From NCBI GenBank assembly GCA_030583925.1, contig CP129482.1, forward strand, positions 496,001 through 560,000: a stretch of DNA of 64,000 nt, in the 5' to 3' direction. The translations under genes and the position numbers were made by a program. This document shows, one piece after another, positions 18,310-26,934 of this stretch. Within the stretch, counting starts at the first letter, position 1. Each line of letters opens with the position of its first letter. This DNA comes from Anaerolineales bacterium (GTDB lineage Bacteria > Chloroflexota > Anaerolineae > Anaerolineales > Villigracilaceae). The notes under the pieces are model-generated. The model was given only the letters and a program-made list of their open reading frames with translations. It was not told where the DNA came from and ran no database searches.

Positions 18310-18373
18310 AGGATGCGTCGCACTCTGACGGGTAGATTCGTTTCCCGTGTTCGGTGCGACGCATTTCACAATC

Positions 18374-19435
18374 ATGCGCGATATTCTGGCAGACGTTCAA
18401 AAATGGATAGACATGGGGGAATCCATCGCGCTTGCCACGGTGGTTCAAACCTGGGGTTCGGCGCCGCGCAAAGTTGGCTCACACATGGCGTTTACCGCGA
18501 GCGGAAAGATCACAGGCTCGGTCAGCGGTGGATGCGTAGAGAACGCGGTCATTGAAGCGGGGATGCAAGTGTTGCAAACCAATCAGCCGCAACTATTGCA
18601 CTTCGGCGTCGCGGACGAAACCGCGTGGCAAGTCGGTCTAGCCTGCGGGGGAAGCATTGATATTTTTGTCAATAAGTTAAATACAGAATTTTTTCAGTGC
18701 CTAAAATCTATCCTAGACGATCGATCTTCCGCAATTCATGTTACTGCAATTTCTGGTTCGAGCCATTTCCTCGGCAAAGAAATCATCATCACCGATGATC
18801 AACAGGTTTTCGGCTCTATCGGCAACGAATGGGACGAACAAGTGTTTAATCTGGCAATGGACACGCCAACGTCGCGCCGTATGATGTTAAATGAAGAGAC
18901 GGAAGTTTTTGTCAATATTATCCAAGCGCAACCTAGCTTAGTCATTGTCGGCGGCGTGCATATTGCTCAGGCGCTTTCCTCAATGGCGAAAATGCTGGGC
19001 TATACAACCATTCTCATTGACCCACGTAAAGTGTGGGGGAGCAAAGAGCGCTTTCCGAACGTTGATATCTTGCATCAATCGTGGATAGACGATGCGTTTG
19101 CGAAAATAAAAATAAATTCTTCGACCGCGATTGCAAGCCTAACTCACGACCCTAAAATTGACGACCCTGCGATTCAACTTGCGTTGAACAGCCCCGCGTT
19201 TTACGTCGGTGCGCTAGGGAGTAAATCCACCAATGCCAAACGCCGCGAACGATTATTGAACGACGGCGTGACGGAGACTCAACTTGCGCGCCTCCACGCG
19301 CCGATCGGGCTCGACATCGGCGCGTCCACACCTGAGGAGATCGCCCTCGCCATCATGTCTGAGGTGGTGAAAAGCTTCAGGAAGCAGGATCAGGCAGAAA
19401 TTAAGAAAGAGGCGGAGTCAGTCTCCAGTCTCTAG
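18374..19435 (+). CDS. XdhC/CoxF-family maturation factor
   Basis: A 353-residue protein of the XdhC/CoxI/CoxF family, which inserts the sulfurated molybdenum cofactor into xanthine-dehydrogenase-family enzymes. The N-terminus MRDILADVQKWIDMGESIALATVVQTWGSAPRKVG and GSVSGGCVENAVIE are family marks, and a Rossmann half follows (LVIVGGVHIAQALSSMAKMLG; YVGALGSKSTNAKRRERL; HAPIGLDIGASTPEEIALAI). The start is set at ATG 18374; the upstream ATG at 18347 lacks support. The C-terminus VSSL and the stop codon are supplied by a family C repeat. AT-richer stretches near 18660-19140 differ from the flanks. Confidence 0.9.
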   Translation: MRDILADVQKWIDMGESIALATVVQTWGSAPRKVGSHMAFTASGKITGSVSGGCVENAVIEAGMQVLQTNQPQLLHFGVADETAWQVGLACGGSIDIFVNKLNTEFFQCLKSILDDRSSAIHVTAISGSSHFLGKEIIITDDQQVFGSIGNEWDEQVFNLAMDTPTSRRMMLNEETEVFVNIIQAQPSLVIVGGVHIAQALSSMAKMLGYTTILIDPRKVWGSKERFPNVDILHQSWIDDAFAKIKINSSTAIASLTHDPKIDDPAIQLALNSPAFYVGALGSKSTNAKRRERLLNDGVTETQLARLHAPIGLDIGASTPEEIALAIMSEVVKSFRKQDQAEIKKEAESVSSL

Positions 19436-19485
19436 TCCCTTATCAAACAGGAGATTGCTTCGGGCTGTCGCCCTCGCAATGACAT
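19421..19485. repeat. Family C unit and family A half element at the XdhC-like stop
   Basis: GTCTCCAGTCTCTAGTCCC supplies the last codons and the TAG stop, followed by a half A element (GGAGATTGCTTCGGGC...CTCGCAATGACA) that ends 6 bases before the next start codon, so no ribosome binding site precedes the FAD-subunit gene. Confidence 0.75.
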
Positions 19486-19490
19486 AAAAA

Positions 19491-20369
19491 ATGAAACCTG
19501 CTCCATTTGAATATCACTCACCCCATACCATCGAAGAAGTTGTCGCGTTGAAAAGCCAATACGGCGACGAGGCAAAATTTTTGGCGGGCGGACAAAGCCT
19601 TGTGCCTGCGATGAATTTCCGCATCGTTCAACCAAGCAGGTTGATCGATTTGAACCGCGTGGCGGAATTGAGTTACATCCGTGAAGAGGGGGGGGTGATC
19701 CGCATCGGTTCGATGGCGCGTGAACGGCATTTGGAATTTAACGAGGCGATAAAAAACAGAACGCCATTGTTGCACGAGGCTGTGCCATTCATCGCTCATC
19801 CGCAGATCCGCAATCGCGGCACAATCGGCGGGAGCATCGTCAATGCCGACCCTGCCGCCGAACTGCCGATGTTGATGATCGCATTGAGCGCCAGACTCAA
19901 AGCGAAAAATAAATCAGGCGAGCGTTGGATCGAAGCGAAAGATTTTTTTGCTGGGATGTTCACCACTGCGCTCGAGCCCGATGAGGCGCTGGTTGAAATC
20001 GAATTGCCGTTTGCCAAACAAAATACAGGCTGGTCATTCACGGAGGTCGCGCCGCGCGTGGGCGATTACGCCATGATGGGCGTGGCGACTTTGGTGACAC
20101 TGGATAAAGATAAAAAATGTACCCAAGCCAAGTTGGTCTACTTGAACGCGGGCGACGGACCCGTCGAAGCATTTGAAGCGGAGAAAATGTTGGCGGGCAA
20201 TGTTTTGGACGACAGGTTGATCGAATCAGCCGCTTTGCACGCCAGCGAGAAGGAGATTACACCGTTTGGAAATATTCATGCCTCGGCAGATTTCCAACGT
20301 CATTTGGCAAACTCGTTAACCAAGAAAACTTTGAAGCAAGCAGTTCAACGCGCAGAGGAAACTTTGTAA
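19491..20369 (+). CDS. FAD-binding subunit of a molybdenum hydroxylase (XdhB/CoxM-like)
   Basis: A 292-residue medium subunit. FAD-binding motifs are visible: FLAGGQSLVPAMNFR (about 31-45) and AHPQIRNRGTIGGSIVNADPAAELPM (about 101-126). In CoxM-type proteins the second motif is TIGGSIAHADPA. The subunit passes electrons from the iron-sulfur subunit to the acceptor. It overlaps the next gene by one base (TAATG). No Shine-Dalgarno is visible, because a repeat ends just before the ATG. Confidence 0.93.
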   Translation: MKPAPFEYHSPHTIEEVVALKSQYGDEAKFLAGGQSLVPAMNFRIVQPSRLIDLNRVAELSYIREEGGVIRIGSMARERHLEFNEAIKNRTPLLHEAVPFIAHPQIRNRGTIGGSIVNADPAAELPMLMIALSARLKAKNKSGERWIEAKDFFAGMFTTALEPDEALVEIELPFAKQNTGWSFTEVAPRVGDYAMMGVATLVTLDKDKKCTQAKLVYLNAGDGPVEAFEAEKMLAGNVLDDRLIESAALHASEKEITPFGNIHASADFQRHLANSLTKKTLKQAVQRAEETL

Positions 20370-20845
20370 TGACGCAAAAATTAGCCATCACGATTACCGT
20401 CAATGGAATGGAATATAAAAAAGAAGTAGAGCCGCGCATGTTGTTGAGCGATTTTCTGCGCCACGAACTTGGGTTGACTGGCACGCACGTCGGCTGTGAA
20501 CACGGCGTCTGCGGCGCGTGCACGATTCTCTTCGACGGGGAATCTGCCCGCTCGTGTTTGACATTTGCCGTCCAAGCCGATGGACATTCCATCACAACGG
20601 TCGAAGGTCTCGCACCCGACGAAGATAATCTTCATCCATTGCAACAATCCTTTTGGGAAGCGCATGGACTTCAATGCGGCTACTGTACGCCAGGGATTTT
20701 GATGAGCATGGTTCCATTCTTGAAACAGAACCCGAATCCCACCGAAGATGAAATCCGCCACGCGCTTTCGGGGAATTTGTGCCGCTGTACGGGCTATCAG
20801 CACATTGTGGATGCGGTGAAGCTTGCGAGTGAGAAGATGAAGTAA
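20369..20845 (+). CDS. 2Fe-2S subunit of a molybdenum hydroxylase (XdhC/CoxS-like)
   Basis: A 158-residue small subunit with two [2Fe-2S] clusters. The plant-type ferredoxin motif is CEHGVCGACTILFDG with the fourth Cys in RSCLTF, and the second cluster is bound by CGYCTPG and CRCTGYQ. It transfers electrons from the molybdopterin site to FAD. The start overlaps the stop of the FAD subunit. The stop codon TAA begins a family C repeat. Confidence 0.95.
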   Translation: MTQKLAITITVNGMEYKKEVEPRMLLSDFLRHELGLTGTHVGCEHGVCGACTILFDGESARSCLTFAVQADGHSITTVEGLAPDEDNLHPLQQSFWEAHGLQCGYCTPGILMSMVPFLKQNPNPTEDEIRHALSGNLCRCTGYQHIVDAVKLASEKMK

Positions 20846-21035
20846 TTGGTAATTGGTAAATAGTAATTGGTTGAGTAACTCGGTGGTTGAGTAGGGCTGA
20901 GCGTTCGTTGCGAAGCCCGTATCGAAACCACCATTAACAAAAGCAAATCTTGAAACCGAGATGTTTTTGAACATCGTTGGTCTCGATATGGCGGACGAAC
21001 ACCGCCTACTCGACCAACGGAGCATTATTGAAATT
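20842..21035. repeat. Families C and D between the CoxS-like and amidase genes
   Basis: TAATTGGTAATTGG units overlap the stop codon (20842-20871). A family D palindrome follows: CGGTGGTTGAGTAGGGCTGAG...CGTATCGAAACCACC (20881-20932), and an inverted partner TTGGTCTCGATATGG...CCTACTCGACCAAC (20977-21018). No gene is seen in this 190-base stretch. Confidence 0.85.
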
Positions 21036-22310
21036 ATGAATACCCAACAACTTAACCACTCTTTCCGAAACAATGAAATCTCTGCTCGAGAGCTAATCTC
21101 CAGTCTCCAGTCTCTTTTCGATTCCTGTGAACCGAACGTTTTAGCCTTTATCCCCGAACCCAACCGCTTCGACCGTTTGCTCAAAGAAGCCGAAGAACTG
21201 GTAAAAAAATATCCCGATGTCGAGAATCGCCCGCCTCTCTTCGGCATGACCGTTGGCGTCAAGGATATTTTCCACGTGGATGGATTCGTCACACAAGCGG
21301 GAAGCAAACTCCCTGCCGAGGAACTGCAAGGCGCGGAAGCCGCCAGTGTGACACGACTCAAAAACGCGGGCGCGCTGGTCATGGGCAAAACCGTCACGAC
21401 CGAGTTTGCCTACTTCACGCCAGGTCCCACGCGCAACCCGCATAATCCCGAACATACGCCTGGCGGTTCGAGCAGTGGATCGGCGGCGGCAATCGGCGCG
21501 GGGATGTGCGATCTCGCTCTCGGCACGCAGACCATCGGCTCGGTGATTCGTCCTGCCGCGTTTTGCGGAGCGGTTGGATTCAAACCAACATACGAACGAA
21601 TTTCTCGCGCGGGCGTCATTCCGCTTTCACCGACGTTCGATCATGTTGGGTTTTTTACAAGCGATGTTGCAACAGCAAATCGAGTTGCAAGTGTGTTGAT
21701 TGGAGATCGGAGAGTGGAGGCTGTCACTCGTAAACCGACACTTGGGATTCCCGAAGGTCCATATTTGGATTGCGCTTCCAAAGAAGGTCTTGCTCACTTT
21801 GAGGGCATATGCAAATTACTAAGTACTAATTACCAATTACGCTCAATCCGCATCATGGATAATTTTCAAGAAATCCGCAACCGCCACGACGCCATCATGT
21901 CTTACGATGCCGCGTCAGTTCATAAAGATTGGTTCGCCAAACACGAATCCCTCTACTCCGCCAAATTCTCCGACCTTATCAAGCGCGGACAAAAAGTCAC
22001 CAATCTCCAGTCTCTAATCTCAGCCCGTGACGATTTTCGTACGCAAGTTAGCAAAATTATGGAAGATAACAACCTCGACCTCTGGCTCTGCCCTCCCGCC
22101 ATCGGACCCGCGCCAAAGGGACTCGACTCCACAGGCGACCCAGTCATGTGCCTGCCGTGGACTCAAATTGGCTTTCCTGCCATCAATATTCCAACGACCA
22201 AAAATGAAGAAGGCTTGCCACTGGGCTTACAACTCGTCGGCAAATGGAATGGTGACGAATCCCTACTCGCATGGGCAGAGGAGATTGAAAAAGTGGTGAG
22301 AAAAATATGA
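21036..22310 (+). CDS. Amidase (amidase signature family)
   Basis: A 424-residue amidase signature enzyme that hydrolyses C-N bonds. The Ser-cisSer-Lys triad is supported by KDIF (Lys), GGSSSGSAAAIGAGMCDLALGTQTIGS and a following VIRPAAFCG. The start is ATG 21036 because the upstream frame (to 20961) lies wholly in family D repeat DNA. Three family C inserts are in frame: about residues 19-27 (ISSLQSL), 259-268 (around KLLSTNYQL) and 322-329 (NLQSLIS). In the cluster it could open a ring amide or remove ammonia from an intermediate. The substrate is unknown. Confidence 0.9.
   Translation: MNTQQLNHSFRNNEISARELISSLQSLFDSCEPNVLAFIPEPNRFDRLLKEAEELVKKYPDVENRPPLFGMTVGVKDIFHVDGFVTQAGSKLPAEELQGAEAASVTRLKNAGALVMGKTVTTEFAYFTPGPTRNPHNPEHTPGGSSSGSAAAIGAGMCDLALGTQTIGSVIRPAAFCGAVGFKPTYERISRAGVIPLSPTFDHVGFFTSDVATANRVASVLIGDRRVEAVTRKPTLGIPEGPYLDCASKEGLAHFEGICKLLSTNYQLRSIRIMDNFQEIRNRHDAIMSYDAASVHKDWFAKHESLYSAKFSDLIKRGQKVTNLQSLISARDDFRTQVSKIMEDNNLDLWLCPPAIGPAPKGLDSTGDPVMCLPWTQIGFPAINIPTTKNEEGLPLGLQLVGKWNGDESLLAWAEEIEKVVRKI
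21813..21840. repeat. Family C repeat inside the amidase gene
   Basis: AATTACTAAGTACTAATTACC: the variant used between genes at 20842 and 45660, here in frame. Further inserts lie at 21093-21115 and 22001-22022. Confidence 0.75.
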
Positions 22311-22316
22311 CCTCTG

Positions 22317-22379
22317 TATCGCGACATTTATGTCGCCCTTTATACAAAAGCGACACCGCGAAGCGTGTCGCGTTACGGG
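22317..22379. repeat. Family N palindromic repeat before fdrA
   Basis: Two inverted arms, CGACATTTATGTCG and CGACACCGCGAAGCGTGTCG, in the short gap between amidase and fdrA. It explains the non-homologous upstream frame of fdrA. Confidence 0.65.
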
Positions 22380-22392
22380 ATGCGAGAAAAAT

Positions 22393-24078
22393 ATGACGGT
22401 TATCAAGTGGAACATCCGCGCGGGAACGTATTACGACTCGGTTGTGCTGATGCAACTTCAGCGCGGCTTGCTTGAACTGAACGGTGTGATTGACGCGGGC
22501 GTGGTCATGGCGACGCCTGCCAATAAAGATTTGCTTGCGACGAATAACCTCCTGCCAGATGCTATCTCTGCCAATCCCGATGATTTGTTGATCGTCGTCA
22601 AAGCCAACGATGATTCTTCCGCCGAAAATGCAATCAACCAAGTGGATGAACTCCTCACAAGGCGAAAGTCATCCTCGGTTTCAGAAGATTTCCGCCCGCG
22701 CAGTTTATCCGCCGCAGTCAAGCAATTGCTCGAAGCGAATTGGGTTTTGATTTCCGTCCCTGGGCGATATGCCGCGGGCGTGGCGCGTGAAGCGCTCGAT
22801 CTCGGCAAACACGTCTTCCTTTACAGCGACAATGTTTCGCTTGAAGATGAAATTGCGTTGAAAAAATTCGCCCGTGAGAAAGGTCTGCTTGTGATGGGAC
22901 CCGATTGTGGCACGGCGATCATCAACGGCATCGGGTTAGGTTTTGCGAATCGTGTTCGCCGCGGCTCTATCGGCGTGGTCGGCGCGTCTGGCACAGGCAC
23001 GCAAGCGGTCACGGCGCAGATTCATAATCTCGGCGCGGGCATCTCGCACGCCATCGGCACAGGCGGGCGCGACCTCAAATCGGATGTCGGCGCCATCACG
23101 GCGCATCAAGCCCTCGATGCGTTGAAGCGTGACGACGAGACGAAAGTCATTGTGTTGATCTCCAAGCCTCCTTCGCCCGACGTTGCCACAAGTCTCATCT
23201 CTGCCGCGCAAAATGCGGGCAAACCTGTCGTGATCTATTTCATCGGCTACCCTCCGCCTGCGAGAAAAATCGGCAACCTGCATTTTGCGATCAGTCTCAG
23301 CGAAGCGGCGGAGATGGCAATCAAAATCAGAGACTTGAGACTAGAGACTGGTACAAAGTCTCCAGTCTCTAGTCTCTATGTGCGCGGTTTATTCTCAGGC
23401 GGAACGCTGGCGTACGAAACCATGATTGGATTGCAGGCTTCACTGTCTCCGTTGTTTTCCAATTCTCCAATCACTAATTCTCAAATTCTCTCTGATCCTT
23501 TGCACAGCCGCGCCCACACCATCATTGATCTCGGCGACGAGTTTTTCATGGTCGGGCGTTTGCATCCGATGATCGATAACGATCTGCGGATTCGACGCAT
23601 GAAGCAGGAAGCCGCCGACCCTGAGGTGGGGATGATCCTCTTCGACGTGGTCCTCGGGGAAGGCTCGCATCTTAATCCGACGGGCGAGCTGGTTCCCGCT
23701 ATTCGGGCGATCCAAGCCTCAAGAAAAGGCATCGAGTTTGCGGCAATGGTCATCGGCACGGACGACGACCCGCAGAATCTCCAGTTGCAGGTCTCTGCGT
23801 TGGAAGAAGCGGGCGTTAAAGTTTTCCGCACGGCGACAGAAGCCGTCGAATATATCAGCTTGAAATTCGGCGCAAGCAAGAAAAACGAATTTACGCCTAT
23901 AAACCTTGAACAACTCAAGCGCCCTCTCACCGCCATCAACGTCGGGCTGGAGTCGTTTTATGAAAGCCTCATCTCGCAGGGGGCACAAGCTGTACACGTC
24001 GAATGGAAGCCGCCAGCGGGAGGAAATGAAAAGATGGCGGCGTTGCTGGCGAGGATGAAAAATAAAAGAGAGAATTAG
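22393..24078 (+). CDS. fdrA: FdrA-family acyl-CoA-synthetase-like protein
   Basis: A 561-residue FdrA protein. It has the succinyl-CoA synthetase alpha/beta-like fold: MTVIKWNIRAGTYYDSVVLM, a Rossmann part with GVVGASGTGTQAVTAQIH and an active-site region GISHAIGTGGRDLKSDVG. E. coli FdrA, with YlbE and YlbF, has been assigned to oxamate carbamoyltransferase activity in allantoin use; here the DUF1116 partner follows. I infer release of a carbamoyl group, from which carbamate kinase (not in this window) could make ATP. The start is ATG 22393. Two family C inserts are in frame (about residues 313-328 and 356-366), and the C-terminus REN and stop come from another C unit. Confidence 0.88.
   Translation: MTVIKWNIRAGTYYDSVVLMQLQRGLLELNGVIDAGVVMATPANKDLLATNNLLPDAISANPDDLLIVVKANDDSSAENAINQVDELLTRRKSSSVSEDFRPRSLSAAVKQLLEANWVLISVPGRYAAGVAREALDLGKHVFLYSDNVSLEDEIALKKFAREKGLLVMGPDCGTAIINGIGLGFANRVRRGSIGVVGASGTGTQAVTAQIHNLGAGISHAIGTGGRDLKSDVGAITAHQALDALKRDDETKVIVLISKPPSPDVATSLISAAQNAGKPVVIYFIGYPPPARKIGNLHFAISLSEAAEMAIKIRDLRLETGTKSPVSSLYVRGLFSGGTLAYETMIGLQASLSPLFSNSPITNSQILSDPLHSRAHTIIDLGDEFFMVGRLHPMIDNDLRIRRMKQEAADPEVGMILFDVVLGEGSHLNPTGELVPAIRAIQASRKGIEFAAMVIGTDDDPQNLQLQVSALEEAGVKVFRTATEAVEYISLKFGASKKNEFTPINLEQLKRPLTAINVGLESFYESLISQGAQAVHVEWKPPAGGNEKMAALLARMKNKREN
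23331..23492. repeat. Two family C inserts inside fdrA
   Basis: 23331-23378 holds CTAGAGACTGG facing CCAGTCTCTAG; 23459-23492 holds AATTCTCCAATC-type units. Both keep the frame and encode LRLETGTKSPVSSL and SNSPITNSQIL. Confidence 0.8.
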
Positions 24079-24114
24079 AGAATCGGAGAATTCTCTAATT
24101 CTCGAATTCTCTAA
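24067..24114. repeat. Family C repeat at the fdrA stop codon
   Basis: AGAGAATTAGAGAATC followed by inverted GAATTCTCTAATTCTC. The TAG of the first unit is the fdrA stop. Confidence 0.8.
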
Positions 24115-24132
24115 ATACAAACGGAGATGATC

Positions 24133-25377
24133 ATGGATATAGATAACGCAAACCAAACCGCTGTCAATCGCCTCATGGAGGCAAGACCAATTCTCAAAGG
24201 TGTTGCTCCTGCAAAAGATGTCATCCCTGGGATGAAGGATAATCTTTTCCTCCATGCGGGTCCGCCGATCGAGTGGGCGCGGATGTCGGGTCCGCTGAAA
24301 GGGGCGATCATTGGGGCGATGCTGTTCGAGGGCGTAGCGGCGTCCGAAGCAGAGGCAACCGCAATGGCGGAAAGAGGCGAGGTCGAATTCGATTCGTGTC
24401 ATCATCACGGCGCGGTCGGTCCGATGGCGGGAGTCACATCCGCTTCGATGAAAGTCTACGTCGTGGAAAATGTCGAGCATGGGAATAAATCGTTTTCCAA
24501 TTTAAACGAGGGCTATGGAAAAGTTTTGCGTTACGGCGCATACAGCGATGATGTGTTGAAAAAATTGCATTGGATGAATGATGTGTTGGGTGTCGCGTTG
24601 GCGGATGCGCTGGCGGCGTCGAATGGAATTGACTTGCGCGCGTTAATGTCTGAGGCGCTGCACATGGGCGACGAGGGACACAACCGCAACAAGGCTGGCT
24701 CGTTGTTGTATTTGAAGTTGATCGCGCCGTTGATCGCAAAGACGATGAAAGATAACGCGGTGATGTCTGAGGTGTTGCAGTTTCTCGGCGACAACGCGTT
24801 GAGCGTGTTGAACCCCGTCATGGCGGCGTGCAAAGCAATGACCGATGCCGCGCACGGCGTGGAAGGTTCGACGATTGTGACGACGATGGCGCGCAATGGA
24901 ACGGATTTTGGAATCCGTGTGAGCGGACTCGGCGAGAAACAATGGTTCACGGCTCCCGCTGAAATTCCAGTGGGTCTGTTCTTCTCGGGTTATTCTCAAG
25001 CCGACGCAAATCCCGATATCGGCGACAGCGCCATCACCGAAACCGCAGGCATCGGCGGATTCGCCATGGCGACCGCGCCCGCGATTGTGACGTTCGTCGG
25101 CGGCACACCGAAAGATGCGATGAACGCAACTTTGGAAATGTATGAAATTACATTTGCCGAAAGCAAATTCTTCACCATGCCATCGCTTGATTTTCGTGGC
25201 ACACCGACGGGAATTGACATTCGTAAAGTGGTTGAACTTGGAATCACACCGCGCATCAACACAGGCATCGCTCATAAAAATGCTGGCGTTGGGCAAGTCG
25301 GCGCGGGGTTGGTGAGACCTCCGCTTGCGATATTTGAGGAGGCGTTGGTGGCGTTTGCGGAGAAATACCAGTTGTAA
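24133..25377 (+). CDS. DUF1116 protein (YlbE-like)
   Basis: A 414-residue DUF1116 protein. Family signs are the start DNANQTAVNRLMEARPILKGVAPAKDVIPGM, HAGPPIEWARMSGPLKGA, CHHHGAVGPMAGVTSASM and the late GINTGIAHKNAGVGQVGAG-type segment. DUF1116 proteins act with FdrA and DUF2877 proteins; the E. coli set is linked to oxamate carbamoyltransferase. ATG 24133 is preferred over ATG 24127 because GGAG is 6 bases from the former and adjacent to the latter. The stop codon TAA begins a family C repeat. Confidence 0.9.
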   Translation: MDIDNANQTAVNRLMEARPILKGVAPAKDVIPGMKDNLFLHAGPPIEWARMSGPLKGAIIGAMLFEGVAASEAEATAMAERGEVEFDSCHHHGAVGPMAGVTSASMKVYVVENVEHGNKSFSNLNEGYGKVLRYGAYSDDVLKKLHWMNDVLGVALADALAASNGIDLRALMSEALHMGDEGHNRNKAGSLLYLKLIAPLIAKTMKDNAVMSEVLQFLGDNALSVLNPVMAACKAMTDAAHGVEGSTIVTTMARNGTDFGIRVSGLGEKQWFTAPAEIPVGLFFSGYSQADANPDIGDSAITETAGIGGFAMATAPAIVTFVGGTPKDAMNATLEMYEITFAESKFFTMPSLDFRGTPTGIDIRKVVELGITPRINTGIAHKNAGVGQVGAGLVRPPLAIFEEALVAFAEKYQL

Positions 25378-25443
25378 GTGGTAAATAGTCCCACAGGGAT
25401 GCTTCGCGATAATTGGTAATTTGAGACTGGAGACTAGAGACTG
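25375..25443. repeat. Family C composite repeat after the DUF1116 gene
   Basis: GTAAGTGGTAAATAG, TCCCACAGGGATGC, AATTGGTAATTTG and GAGACTGGAGACTAG blocks. The same order, inverted, forms the lipoprotein linker at 105-145. Confidence 0.8.
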
Positions 25444-25460
25444 ATTGATGGAGATGAGCG

Positions 25461-25964
25461 ATGGCAACAGAGCTTGAAGATCTGAAGATTCTGCAAAATG
25501 CCGAGGGCATTGCTGATGCAGTGTGGAAACGCGTCGTCCAGTGGGAAGAATTTGCGAAAGATGTGGTCGGCAAGCAAATGGCAAGAGCGACGGATTCCAT
25601 CGGAGCGAATATTGCCGAATCCTATGGTCGCTTCAATTATGGCGAAAAACTCCAGTTCCTTTATTATTCACGAGGAAGTTTGTTTGAAGCAAAGTATTGG
25701 CTGAACCGCGCCCTTGCGCGTGACCTGATGAAGGCTGATGAGGTCAAAGCCTATGCAACTCGTTTATCGGATGTGGCAAGACAATTGAACACCTTTGCCA
25801 GCAGCCTGAAAGCACAACGAAAGGAAGCGAAACCGCAAGGAAAATCAATCCGGGAGCCAAGCGCGGAATATGTTATTGACGAATGGCTTGACAATCCTGA
25901 TCCGCTCTTCACCGATCTCGAACTCGACTGGCTGGAAACATCAGCCACAGTCTCCAGTCTCTAG
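25461..25964 (+). CDS. Four-helix-bundle (S23/IVP-type) protein
   Basis: A 167-residue helical protein of the 23S rRNA intervening-sequence (S23) group. Motifs: WEEFAKDVVGKQMARATDSIGANIAESYGRF and YYSRGSLFEAKYWLNRA are typical. The function is unknown; members are often carried in mobile or intervening sequences. It interrupts the catabolic cluster between DUF1116 and the cyclase-family gene. GGAG precedes the ATG. The final residues ATVSSL and the TAG stop come from a family C repeat, the same tail as the XdhC-like protein. Confidence 0.85.
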   Translation: MATELEDLKILQNAEGIADAVWKRVVQWEEFAKDVVGKQMARATDSIGANIAESYGRFNYGEKLQFLYYSRGSLFEAKYWLNRALARDLMKADEVKAYATRLSDVARQLNTFASSLKAQRKEAKPQGKSIREPSAEYVIDEWLDNPDPLFTDLELDWLETSATVSSL

Positions 25965-26003
25965 TCTCTTATTTCAATTCTCTAATCCTCTAATTCTCAA
26001 ATC
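25948..26003. repeat. Family C repeat at the four-helix-bundle gene stop
   Basis: CAGTCTCCAGTCTCTAGTCTC followed by CAATTCTCTAATCC units; the stop codon lies inside. Confidence 0.8.
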
Positions 26004-26027
26004 TTATTTCAACACAAGGAGTTCCCC

Positions 26028-26810
26028 ATGACCAAAATCTACGACCTCTCGCAAGACCTCAACGCCGACGCGTCCTTCTGGCCCTTCTACCCGCCGTTTG
26101 AGGTGAAGTACATCAAGCGCAAATCGGAGCATGGAGTCAACGCGCAGTACATTCAAACGTCGAATCATATGGGCACGCATCTCGACGCGCCGAAGCATTT
26201 TGTGACCAAGGGCAAGACCATTGACCAGATTCCCATCGAGTGGTGTTACGGACCTGGCGTGATCGTTGACTTGAGCGACATGCTCGACGATGTCGGCTTG
26301 TTCACACCCGAAGATATCGAAAAGCGCGCCGAAGTGAAAGACGGCGACATTCTCTTCATCCACACAGGCTGGCACAAGTATTCGTTCTTCAGCCCCGAAG
26401 CGGACGAGGAACGCTACATCCAACGCCACCCAGGTCCGCATTACAGCATCTGTGACTGGTTGCTGAAAAAGAAGATTCACATCTGGGGCGTGGACATGAT
26501 CTCCACCGACCACCCGATGAACCTGCCCATCGGTCGCTTCCTCGGTAAAGGCGGATTGGAGCATTGGCAGAAAGTCCGCGCTTTGGCGGAAAAGAAATTC
26601 GGCGCGGACAAAATGGATGAGTTGTTCCCCGACTCGGCGTATCAATTAACCCACAACGCCTTGTTCCCGCACGATTGCATGCACGTCGAAAATCTGGGCG
26701 GCGATATCGGCTTGAAAGAACTGCACAACAAACGCATCACGCTCGGCGTCTTCCCGTGGAAGTTCAAAGGCGGCGAAGCGGCGTTTTGTAGAGCGGTGGC
26801 GTGGGCGTGA
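26028..26810 (+). CDS. Cyclase-family hydrolase (kynurenine formamidase/isatin hydrolase fold)
   Basis: A 260-residue metal-dependent hydrolase of the cyclase family. The metal site is HMGTHLDAPKHF (about 47-58), with ILFIHTGWHK downstream. Family members hydrolyse cyclic amides or formyl amides (kynurenine formamidase, isatin hydrolase). In the cluster it is a candidate ring-opening enzyme. AAGGAG lies 7 bases before the ATG. The late GLEHWQKVRALAEKKFGADKMDELFPDS and HDCMHVENLGGD segments fit this group. The exact substrate is unknown. Confidence 0.9.
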   Translation: MTKIYDLSQDLNADASFWPFYPPFEVKYIKRKSEHGVNAQYIQTSNHMGTHLDAPKHFVTKGKTIDQIPIEWCYGPGVIVDLSDMLDDVGLFTPEDIEKRAEVKDGDILFIHTGWHKYSFFSPEADEERYIQRHPGPHYSICDWLLKKKIHIWGVDMISTDHPMNLPIGRFLGKGGLEHWQKVRALAEKKFGADKMDELFPDSAYQLTHNALFPHDCMHVENLGGDIGLKELHNKRITLGVFPWKFKGGEAAFCRAVAWA

Positions 26811-26816
26811 CAAACA

Positions 26817-26923
26817 TGTCATTGCGAGGAGCGAACGATAGTGAGCGACGAAGCAATCTCCTCGACACAAGCAATCACCTGAAACGAGGAGATTGCTTCG
26901 GGCTAACGCCCTCGCAATGACAT
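26817..26923. repeat. Family A palindromic repeat
   Basis: Complete element. It starts 7 bases after the cyclase-family stop and ends 1-2 bases before the GGAG of the next gene, so translation of the large subunit begins right after the hairpin. Confidence 0.9.
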
Positions 26924-26934
26924 ATGGAGACTCT

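Noticed and set aside
20381..21397. Long minus-strand open frame of 338 codons
   Set aside because: It is antisense to the Fe-S subunit and amidase genes and crosses repeat D; no family motif.
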